From assembly GCA_026770615.1 (NCBI GenBank), contig MU631620.1, positions 33,040 to 60,154 on the forward strand: a stretch of 27,115 nt of DNA. The letters run 5' to 3'. Origin of the DNA: Pavlovales sp. CCMP2436. Its lineage: Eukaryota; Haptophyta; Pavlovophyceae; Pavlovales. A program made the translations under genes and the position numbers. Positions 9,867 through 18,362 of the stretch are shown here, piece after piece (the first letter of the stretch is position 1; every line of letters begins with the position of its first letter). Below the pieces are notes generated by a model, which was not told where the DNA came from, searched no databases, and saw only the letters and a program-made list of their open reading frames with translations.

Positions 9867-10316
9867 CTACTGTGCGCTGCCGTTGAGGTGCCGCAGTCTC
9901 TTTTGCGTTTGGAGCCAGCGCTGCCCCGCAGCCTCTTCCTCCTCATCGTCGTCATGACCGGGTCCGGCAAGGACGGCGCCAGCACTCCCTCCGCCGTCGG
10001 CTTCGCCAAGCTGCCTGGCAGGAGTCTGAGGCTCATCGGCGACGAGGGAGCTCAGGATCGCATGGGCCTGGGAGGCATGGGTTTGTGAGCCATGGGGCGG
10101 GGGTTGGCTCGAGCCGAAGAGCTGCTCGTGGATCTCCTCCCTAAGGCCCACGGTGGTTGTCGGCGCGGAGAGCGCCGTGAGCTGCGCAATCAGGTCGCTC
10201 TCCTCGAATTGCAGCTGGGAGAGGCCGCTCGTCAGCTTTTGGCGCAGTTGCTCGAGCAGCGCGCGCTCCTTCTCGAGGTCGCGCACCGCCTGGTCCGCGA
10301 GCCCGTCCCCCGCCAT
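9867..10316 (-). CDS. Small coiled-coil protein with acidic tail, possibly SNAPC5-like
   Basis: The 149-residue frame starts at the ATG at 10316 and ends at TAG 9867-9869. Residues about 10-48 form one amphipathic coiled coil (RDLEKERALLEQLRQKLTSG, then LSQLQFEESDLIAQLTAL). A Pro/His-rich middle follows, then an acidic run (DDDEEEE, near residue 121) and a basic C-terminus. The order of a short N-terminal helix with a Leu/Glu pattern and an EEL-like turn, then an acidic tail, recalls SNAPC5 (SNAP19). That is the smallest subunit of the complex that activates snRNA promoters. The resemblance rests on a single coiled coil, so other small coiled-coil proteins remain possible. It is divergent from the gene at 10480, with about 160 bases between start codons. 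Confidence 0.45.
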   Translation of the reverse strand: MAGDGLADQAVRDLEKERALLEQLRQKLTSGLSQLQFEESDLIAQLTALSAPTTTVGLREEIHEQLFGSSQPPPHGSQTHASQAHAILSSLVADEPQTPARQLGEADGGGSAGAVLAGPGHDDDEEEEAAGQRWLQTQKRLRHLNGSAQ

Positions 10317-10479
10317 CGCGAGCAACGCCCGTCACTCCGTTGTGTACACGTTGTGGATCTCCGACTTGACGTAGTGGCCCAGAGCTGCCCGACCCGAGAG
10401 CGGGGCGACAGTCAAGCAAATCCGTGAACGGCCTCCATCGCCGAAAAATGTCCGCTGACGTAATGGCCGCTTGCGCCCG
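10317..10479. promoter_or_regulatory. Compact bidirectional promoter with a repeated TGACGTARTGGCC motif
   Basis: Two start codons face away from each other across 163 bases. Inside, tgacgtagtggcc (10367-10379) and tgacgtaatggcc (10456-10468) differ at one base, in the same orientation, 89 bases apart. TGACGT is the core of CRE/bZIP sites in many eukaryotes. A bZIP-type activator acting on both genes is a reasonable but untested reading. Confidence 0.45.
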
Positions 10480-10968
10480 ATGAGCTGCGAGCTCGAGCTC
10501 CGCAGGTGGTGGGCGGGGCGGCTGGCCCGTGCGCTGCGCGGGGACGACGGCGACGCCTTCATCGTGGCCTACGACGACCTCCTCGCCGACCCCGCCGGGT
10601 ACAGCGACGACCAGGTCGAGGCGATCAAAGACATGGCGCGAGCGCTCTACGACTCGGGGCAGGAGCTCGCTGCCGAGGGCGCGCCGGCTCTCGACGGGGC
10701 CTGCGCAGTCGCTATGGCGCCGAGCAGTCCAGCAGACAAATGCTCCGGGGCGCAGCACGCTGGCGAGCGTGCTCTGGCCAGTAGCAGCGTAAGAGCGGAC
10801 ACGAGCCGCCCGCAGCCCGTATCAAGCCGCACGATCGGAGTGCAGGCTGAGCTGTGGGAGAGCCCGCCCTCTCTCCAACGGGACGCGGTGAAGATCATGC
10901 TCAGAGAAAGATGGCTGCAGGGCATGGGGCGTCCGGATGTACTGCCCGATGACTGCAGCCGTTACTAG
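10480..10968 (+). CDS. Unrecognised 162-residue protein
   Basis: The intronless frame runs from the ATG at 10480 to TAG 10966-10968. I do not recognise the family. The N-terminal third is predicted helical, with Trp/Arg-rich and Asp-rich segments (ELELRRWWAGRLARAL, then AFIVAYDDLLADPAGYSDDQ and VEAIKDMARALYDSG), and looks like a small folded helical domain. The middle (about residues 70-120) is Ser/Ala-rich and probably disordered. The end has another helix (LQRDAVKIMLRERWLQGMG). No signal peptide, membrane segment or catalytic motif is visible. GC-rich third codon positions and the head-to-head promoter with the minus-strand gene support a real gene. Convergent evidence such as transcripts is lacking. 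Confidence 0.55.
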   Translation: MSCELELRRWWAGRLARALRGDDGDAFIVAYDDLLADPAGYSDDQVEAIKDMARALYDSGQELAAEGAPALDGACAVAMAPSSPADKCSGAQHAGERALASSSVRADTSRPQPVSSRTIGVQAELWESPPSLQRDAVKIMLRERWLQGMGRPDVLPDDCSRY

Positions 10969-11082
10969 CTCATAGCCGTGGCTTCTGTCGAAGTAGAAGA
11001 CTGAAGCAAGACTATGTAACTAACTTTACTAGTTACAACATGATTCATGAACGGTATTAGTTAGTTAAGTGGGTCAAATCCA

Positions 11083-11314
11083 AATTAGTGGCCAGTCCGG
11101 GGTGAAATTCGAAAAAATTTCGGTGAAAATCCTCCGGAGCAACTCAGGAACCGGAGGTGTTCCCGCGGAGTTTGTTGCAGACTCGTGAATGGGGCACCAA
11201 TTAGTGGCCAGTCCGGGGGGAAATTCGAAAAAAGTCCGGAGAAAATCCTCCAGAGCAACTCAGGAACCGGAGGTGGTGCCGCGGAATTAGTTGCAGATTC
11301 GTGAATGGGGCTGT
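11083..11314. repeat. 116-bp direct repeat, two tandem copies
   Basis: Copy 1 (11083-11198) and copy 2 (11199-11314) both begin aattagtggccagtccgggg. They share gaaattcgaaaaaa, aaaatcctcc, agcaactcaggaaccggagg, ccgcgga and cgtgaatgggg. Divergence is moderate (roughly one base in ten). The minus strand stays open through both copies, but the translation simply repeats itself and is not convincing as protein. Confidence 0.88.
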
Positions 11315-11384
11315 GCCCCGTGGTGCCCCATTCACGAATCTGCGCCTCATTCACGAATCTGCAACTAACTCCGCGGTACCACTT
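11271..11384. repeat. Long imperfect inverted repeat with a perfect 19-bp inner arm
   Basis: The right end of direct repeat copy 2 (11271-11307) is inverted at 11348-11384: gcagattcgtgaatg on the left, cattcacgaatctgc on the right, and matching ccgcgga/ccgcggt flanks. A second inverted copy gives a perfect 19-base pair of arms (11293-11311 and 11325-11343, 13-base loop). The structure could fold into a strong hairpin, as in foldback or MITE-type elements. No target-site duplication was identified. Confidence 0.85.
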
Positions 11385-12478
11385 CAAGAGCCATGACTTT
11401 CTTTTCGCTTCCGAACGCTGAGAATCGGAAATGCTAGTTACATTAAGTACGTTGTCGACCCTAAAGGCACCTTTAAGAGGCATACGAGGTGGGCTCCGAC
11501 CGTCGAGGAAGGCTCTATTCGACATCAGCTATTGACACTTAGCGCGCAGGGGTGACCAATGTCTACTTCTTCGTCCAGGCCACCACTTTTCCCCCTCCCC
11601 AGTGCGGAATCGCGCCACTAATTCGGATTCCGACCCAAGTGACAATACTAGGTCGCGTCGATTCGTCTCGTTCGATAATTAATTTATTAATATAGCTCCC
11701 GACCCAGGGCTGGAATAAAATAACTCAGGGCTGACCCCTCTTCAGGCTCAGGGCCAGTCGAGAGAAACCTGCTGATGCTACAGGGGATCGCGGGCAATAA
11801 GAACGGCGAATTTGAGGCTGAGGCTCAGTTTCTCATAAAAATACGTACAAACAATGGTTAAATCTTGCTGAAATTGCTATCGGAGGGCACAAAAACAAGG
11901 CTTAGTTTCTAAAGTTACGGTTTCTTATTGCCCTTAATCTGCACCATATATGGCTCCGCGAGTTTTAAAGATATTGCAACGGTACCGGCATTGGTGTGGC
12001 CGCTAGCGTACAGGGAACGCTGCTAGGATCCACCAACGAGCTCAGAGGGTGCTCCCATTCGTTCGAATTCGCGCGCCAGAGTTTTTTTGCGTCGAAATCA
12101 CGGACGGCGAATTTTCTGATTCTTTATTGCAACGCGCAGCGCACTCGCAAGGCCGACAAACAGGTCTGACGGGGAAGTGCGCTGGCTTGCCGGACGCGCC
12201 TTGTCGTGGGCTATCCGGCGCTCCAACTTCCGTCGCAAAACTCCCACGGCCGGTCAGGCGTGAGACACGTCCGCGCAAAAACGTGACTGTAATACTAATT
12301 TTGGTATACACTGACTATTATAATAGAGGTTTAAAAGTTACTGCACGTGAAACCTCGCGATTCGGAGGAAACTGCAGCGCCAAATTTGTACGTGGCGCGC
12401 TCTTTCTGGAGGCTCGGCCTAGCTGTGTGCTCGCTCCTGAACGAGCTGCCACCGCGCGTCCCGGAGTGGCTGCGTGAG
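11385..12478. other. About 1.1 kb without a recognised gene
   Basis: Mixed composition. The only clear structure is a 12-base inverted repeat (gggcaataagaa at 11792-11803 and ttcttattgccc at 11922-11933) bounding about 142 bases, possibly a small terminal-inverted-repeat element. Reading frames on both strands lack ATG starts or coding-like codon use. The 3' end of the PZP gene lies at the right. Confidence 0.45.
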
Positions 12479-13328
12479 CTACGCCGTGAGTTTCCTGCGG
12501 CGCTTGTTGGCAGGCTTTGGCTTGTGCTTGTCGCAGTAGACAGAGAACTCGACCCAATCATCGCGCTCCTTCTCGGTCATGTGCAGGTCGTTCTTGCGAG
12601 CGCACGTCACGTGGAAGGCGCGCATACACTTGCGCTCCTTGCACTGGATGCACGCGCCCTTCTGCACACCGCAGAGCCCGCACGAGAGCGCGAATCGTTT
12701 CTCGTCCATCCCGAAGAGGTCAATCGCGTCGCGCGACTCGGGGTCGACAAAGCTCACATTGGGCACCCACAGCGCGCACACGACGTGTGCCCAGCGCCAG
12801 TCGGTCGTGCGCTTGAGCGCACCGCCTTTCTCGGGACACAGGCAGCACTCCTGTGCGCAGCGAGAGGCCGGGGCCCAGGAGTCAGGGAGGGATGGGGGGT
12901 TGGGCGACGGCTCGCGCAGGGGTGTGCGCGGCGTGCGCACGCAGGGGGGGGGGAGAACGCGGCGGGCGCCGGGTGCGGGCGCGCACCACCGGTCCGGCAC
13001 ATCGGGCGGGGTCGCAGCGGTCGCAGTACCACGGGCCATCGGGAATGGCGACCGCGCCGCCGCCGTAGCAAACCTGGTGCACCGCGAGGTTGCACCCGTC
13101 GCAGAAGAGGATCACGTTGTCGTCCTCCGACTCGCCGTCGCCGCAGATCATGCAGTTGGCCACGTCCTCGTACCTGCGAAAGCGGAGGCGGGTAGCGGTG
13201 AGCGTCGAGCGGAAGCGATCTCGAGCGGGGCGAGCGGCGGGCCACTACCTGTCGCCCGTCGTGCGCGACGTGGTCGGCGAGGCCCCCACCTCACGGCAGA
13301 GCAGGGGCTCATCGGCGAGCGCTGACAT
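12479..13328 (-). CDS. Stand-alone PZP (PHD - zinc knuckle - extended PHD) chromatin reader
   Basis: PZP modules of the JADE, BRPF and AF10/AF17 proteins bind histone H3 tails and nucleosomes. Three exons join in frame: 13249-13328, 12990-13173 and 12479-12850, giving 211 residues. Intron 13174-13248 is phase 2 and intron 12851-12989 is phase 0, both GT-AG. The first PHD finger shows the C4HC3 pattern: [32 protein letters not shown]. After a short knuckle, the extended PHD shows [53 protein letters not shown] and YCDKHKPK. A basic tail (NKRRRK) ends the protein. JADE, BRPF and AF10 are far longer and carry additional domains. Here nothing but the PZP module is encoded, between a 40-residue leader and a 10-residue tail. 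A nuclear adaptor role, for example in a histone acetyltransferase complex, is inferred. Confidence 0.87.
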
Positions 13329-13329
13329 T

Positions 13330-13338
13330 TTTCCCGCC
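13330..13338 (-). promoter_or_regulatory. E2F/DP-like site next to the PZP gene start codon
   Basis: The plus strand reads tttcccgcc, a perfect match to the animal/plant E2F consensus TTTSSCGC. It ends two bases from the ATG of the minus-strand PZP gene. Binding would suggest cell-cycle control. A single 9-base match in GC-rich DNA is weak evidence. Confidence 0.35.
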
Positions 13339-13599
13339 CTGTTTTTTCAAATTTGTTGACAACGAGGGCCAGGCCGAAGGCGTTTTTAGAACGCGGAGGG
13401 GGGGCACCGGGCACTGCCCCCGCTGTCCCTCGTCTCAGGCGGGTTGCGGACCCAGCTGTAGAGCGGTGAATTCAGCCTACCGAGGGATGTTCGGGGCGCC
13501 GCAGGTGCGGTATGCAGCACCGCGCCGGCGGACCCGACTGGGACCCAATTCTCCCGTGGGGCCCCGCTGGCAGGTGAGGACCACGTGCTCCACGATTAG

Positions 13600-13792
13600 A
13601 TCACCACGGGCGACTTCCTCTCCATCCTCTTCCAGTATTTCTACCTCAAGGAGCCGCACGTCGTGTTTTGTACGTGGGATCCCGTACTCGCTCAACTGTC
13701 GGCGAACGCTTCAGATGCTCACCTCGCCTCAGCCGTCGGAGTACAGGCGCCATGCCCTACGCCCCCGATCAGGGGCTGCAAGTGGGGAGGCG
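13600..13792 (+). pseudogene. Possible decayed coding remnant
   Basis: After an in-frame TAG (13597-13599) this frame reads ITTGDFLSILFQYFYLKEPH, then VVFCTWDPVLAQL, with C or G at most third codon positions. Its codon use therefore resembles the real genes nearby. The opposite strand is also open but has weaker codon bias. No ATG precedes it, the family is unknown, and its end overlaps the dispersed repeat at 13751. It could be an exon fragment, a relic or chance. Confidence 0.22.
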
Positions 13793-13815
13793 TTTAAAGA
13801 ACCATTATTTTAAAA
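13751..13815 (+). repeat. Dispersed repeat, copy 2 (intergenic)
   Basis: Aligns with 224-282 in the CEP135 intron (shared ctgcaagt and aaagaaccattatt). Just downstream, ggccgtagctca occurs twice (13840 and 13921), about 81 bases apart, so this intergenic stretch is repeat-rich. Confidence 0.6.
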
Positions 13816-14249
13816 GGGGCACAACCAGGCTTTTGCGTAGGCCGTAGCTCAGCCTATTTTCCTTTTTCATTTCATTCGAAAGGCCCCCGGAGGCCGTTCT
13901 TTAAAAAAGATAACAGGCTGGGCCGTAGCTCACACACACTTGTGGCAGACCACGGCACGCCTGCCGCTGCGCGTGGAAGTGCCACGGGCGCTGACTTTTA
14001 GAGCATCGCCCCAGACATGAGCCTAGCATAGTTTGTTGGTGGTGCTTTTCACTTACTTACGTACATACAGATTAAAGATCCGTTAGTTAGGGCATCCCTT
14101 CCAACTTAGGCGGAGTGAGTGCCAGTCAAACGTGCTGGACGGCTTGACTTGGCCGACGCCTGACGCGACACCTGACGCCCGCCTCGGCCCAACGCCTGGA
14201 CACCACCTCTCTCCTCCGCGCTCTCCCTCTCTCCCGAGTGCTCTCACCG

Positions 14250-17200
14250 ATGGCGCGCGGCCTACTCGCCGTGCTGGCTGCATGCGCCGCGGCGGCGCCG
14301 GCGCACGCTGCCTTCCTGCCTGCACTGCCGCTCAACGTGACGTCCGTTCTCCCCGGCCCCGCGCGCGGTGTGCGCGACGACGAGGACGCCCGGCCGCTGC
14401 GCGGGCGCGACGCCATCACCGTTGTCTTCTCGCGCGCAGTCATCGCGCTCGGTGCCGACTTTGACGCGTCGCCGCCGGCCTTCACACTCGCACCCGCGCA
14501 CGTTCCCGGCCGCTTCCGCTGGGTGACCACCGCGATCGCTCGCTTCGACCCTTCCGTCGACTGGCCGCCCGAGCTGACAGTGGAGGTGGCGCCGCTCGCG
14601 GGACTCACTTCCTTCGACGGCACGCGCCTCGGGAGCAGCGCGCAGCCGGTACGCTACCGCACGCCGGCGCTGCGCCTGTGGCTCGAAACCGTTCGCTCCG
14701 ACGCCGCGCGCAACGCGACGGGCGGCGTCTGGGACCCGTACACGGCGAACGAGCACGGCGAGATGCCTGTCGACGGCCACGCGCTCCTCCGCTTCAGCGC
14801 GGCCATCTCGCCCATGCTCGCGCTTGCCGCGCTCAACCTGCGAGCGCTAGACGGTGATCGCGCGCCCGCTCTACGTCTCGGCTGCGACCAGAGCCCGACG
14901 GCCGACAACAGCTCGCTCTGCGTGCGGTCCACCGAGCCGCTCACGCCCGGCCACGCGTACGCGATCGAGCTTCGTGCGGGGCGCGCGTGCCACCCGCTGC
15001 AAGGCGCGGTGAGCTCGCCCTCGTCGGTGGAGGTGCAGGGCCTGGCCCCCTTCTTCCTGCCCTTCCTGCAGCGTCTCCCGCCGCCGCCGGCCCAGGCGTA
15101 CCGCGAGCTCAAGCCGCGCTTCCACCGGTACGACCTCTGGATGCGCCACGGGCTCGCACCACTTGCCGGCGACGAGGGCAGCGAGAGCGAGGAGGGCGAG
15201 GCGCACCTGCTCGAGGCGCTGCGCACCTCCGTCTCGCTCTCACCCCCGCTGCATTTCGACCTGAGCCGACCGTCGCGGGGCGTGCTGCGGGTGGAGGCCG
15301 CGTTCGAGCCGGGCGCGCGCTACACGCTGCGCGTGGACGCGGCGAGGGCGAGCGCAGCGGGCGTGCGCGATGCGTTCGGCCAGCCGCTCGTCGCCGACCC
15401 GCGGCCGCTGCCCGACGAGGACGGGGGCGGGGGCGGCGAGGGACCGCTCGCCGCGCTCGCAGGCGCGATAGGCGCATCGGTAGGCGCCGCCTCGTCCGCG
15501 CCGCTGGGCGAGTCGACCTCGTTCGTGACGGCGGAGCTTCCCGCCTTCTTCTCCGACTCCGAGGCGCACGCGCTTTTCGCACCGCCGCACGGTGCGCCCG
15601 CCAGCCTGCGCGTGTGGGCGCGCGGCGCCGACCAGTGTCTCGGCGCCGAGTGGACACGCGGGATGCCAGCGGGCGAGCGCTGCGCGCCCAAGGCGGGCGG
15701 CGAGGCGGCGTTCGGCGCGTGGGCAGAGCACGCCCTTGCGCAGATGCAGCCCTACCCGCGCGAGCGGATGCGCGCGCGCCTGCTCCTCGGCAGCCGCTTC
15801 GGCGAGCCGATGAGCGTCGGCCTCGCGCCCGTCACCCGCTCGACGCTGCGCGCGGCCATCGCCACCGTGCTCAGCGACTCGGAGTCCTTCGTCGACGACG
15901 TGGCCTCAGCGCGCGCGCCGCTCACCAACGCGTCCGTCTCGCTGCGCCTCGAGACGGCGGCCGCGCTCGTCCCCTCCGGCCTGGCTGTGCGCACGCGTTG
16001 GACGGGCTACGACGCGTACGCAGCAGCGGGCGAGCCGGGCGCGCGCAAGAGCTCAAGGTGCGGGCGTGTGCGTGCGTGTGCGCGTGTGTGCGTGCGCGTT
16101 CGTGTGCGTGCGTGGGTGGGTGTGTGCGCGTGTGCGTGTGTGGATGGGTGATAGGGGTGGGGGGGGATTGGGTGGGTGGCGTGTTGTGGGGTGTGTGCTG
16201 GGGTGGGGGTGGGGGGGGGATTGCGTGGCTTGCGTGGCTTGCTGCTCGGATTGCTGACTGGACTGCCCTGGCTGCAAGATGCGCACCGCCCCNNNNNNNN
16301 NNNNNNNNNNNNNNNNNNNNNNNNNNNNNNNNNNNNNNNNNNNNNNNNNNNNNNNNNNNNNNNNNNNNNNNNNNNNNNNNNNNNNNNNNNNNNNNNNNNN
16401 NNNNNNNNNNNNNNNNNNNNNNNNNNNNNNNNNNNNNNNNNNNNNNNNNNNNNNNNNNNNNNNNNNNNNNNNNNNNNNNNNNNNNNNNNNNNNNNNNNNN
16501 NNNNNNNNNNNNNNNNNNNNNNNNNNNNNNNNNNNNNNNNNNNNNNNNNNNNNNNNNNNNNNNNNNNNNNNNNNNNNNNNNNNNNNNNNNNNNNNNNNNN
16601 NNNNNNNNNNNNNNNNNNNNNNNNNNNNNNNNNNNNNNNNNNNNNNNNNNNNNNNNNNNNNNNNNNNNNNNNNNNNNNNNNNNNNNNNNNNNNNNNNNNN
16701 NNNNNNNNNNNNNNNNNNNNNNNNNNNNNNNNNNNNNNNNNNNNNNNNNNNNNNNNNNNNNNNNNNNNNNNNNNNNNNNNNNNNNNNNNNNNNNNNNNNN
16801 NNNNNNNNNNNNNNNNNNNNNNNNNNNNNNNNNNNNNNNNNNNNNNNNNNNNNNNNNNNNNNNNNNNNNNNNNNNNNNNNNNNNNNNNNNNNNNNNNNNN
16901 NNNNNNNNNNNNNNNNNNNNNNNNNNNNNNNNNNNNNNNNNNNNNNNNNNNNNNNNNNNNNNNNNNNNNNNNNNNNNNNNNNNNNNNNNNNNNNNNNNNN
17001 NNNNNNNNNNNNNNNNNNNNNNNNNNNNNNNNNNNNNNNNNNNNNNNNNNNNNNNNNNNNNNNNNNNCCCTCCCCCTCCGGGTTTAACTAGCAGCTGACC
17101 TCCCCCCCTCTCCCCCTCCCCTCCCCCATGCCGCAGGCGGTCCAATGGCGCTCGCGCAGCTGCAGCACGCGCAACCGCAGCTGCAGGTGCTATTATTATG

Positions 17201-18330
17201 ATTTAATATGATATTATTCTTTTATTAATTATATTGCAGCTGTAGATGCGCGAGATGCACTATTGTTATTTAACAAGATTATATAATTTAATTTTTCATT
17301 ATTTAGCAATATTATATTATTTAATTGTTATTATTTAAAAGATTTTTTTATATACTTATATTTTTTAATATAATAATAATAATATAATAATTATAATATA
17401 CTGCGCAGGTCCCGCGCGCGAGGCGGGTGCAGCTCCGCGTGCGCTGGCGCGCCCCGGCCGACAGCGGCAATAACGGTGGCGGGCCCGGCGGCTTTGGCGG
17501 GGGCGGGCGCGGCTTTGGCTTCGCCGCGCCGCCGGAGGAGGAGGGGCCGCGGCGCATCGGCGAGGTGTTTTTGCGCGCGGGGGAGGAGGTGGAGGAGGTC
17601 GCTGTGGAGGGGGGTTGCGGCGAGTTCGTGCCTGCGGACGGGTATGTCGACATATACATATACGTATATGCATAACTATATACGGATTAACTTATTGTAT
17701 GTTTGTATCTATGTAATTATATTGTATATATCTATCTATTTGTCCATCTATATGTCTATATGTCTTTATCTGAGTATGTAACCATCTGTAGAGATATATA
17801 GATATAGATATAGATATAGATAATTATAGATGTATAAATACATATCTCTACTCACATCTTTGTACACACACAGGAGCGTGTATAAATTTGTATACTTATA
17901 AATACATGCATTTATTTATTTATTCACATCTGTGTACACACACAGGAGCGTGTGCCTCTCGCTCGATATATACATCTCTTTATTTATCTCATTTATTTAT
18001 TTGCATCTGTGCGTACAGGAGCGTCTGCATTTCGCTCGAGGCCGACGGCGAGTTTGGCGCCTTTGACGCCGAGCTGAAGGTCCCCGCCGACGCCGAGCAC
18101 GCCGTGGCGTCGCTGGAGCTGCTACTCGTCGAGTCGGACGCGTCCACGCGCAGGGTGAGCTACGCGCACCTCGCCTCGGCGCCGCTAACGCTCGCCGAGC
18201 CGCGCCCGCCGAGCGCAACCCTCGAGCTGATCGCCGTCGACGCGGCGGGCAGGTATATTATTTATTATTCTTCTTATACTTCTTATTCTTCTTATACTTC
18301 TTATACTTATTTTCATTATTTTTAGTGATT

Positions 18331-18362
<32 letters not shown>

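Noticed and set aside
11085..11525. 146-codon minus-strand frame through the 116-bp repeats
   Set aside because: The protein repeats because the DNA does, codon bias is unlike neighbouring genes, and the frame has no plausible upstream context.
12042..12477. Overlapping plus (12049) and minus (12311) frames before the PZP gene
   Set aside because: Both begin at GTG, not ATG, lack domains, and lack the GC-rich third positions typical here.
13840..13935. tRNA-like ggccgtagctcag (A-box resemblance), twice
   Set aside because: No B-box of the GGTTCGAATCC type at the right distance and no acceptor or anticodon stem could be formed; treated as a short repeat.
14987..17098. 703-codon plus-strand frame spanning the N run
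   Set aside because: More than a third is undetermined sequence and the rest is an off-frame translation of exon 1.
17642..18018. Introner-type mobile intron
   Set aside because: The repeated introns share no common sequence with each other and their repeats include exon bases, so local tandem duplication explains them better.
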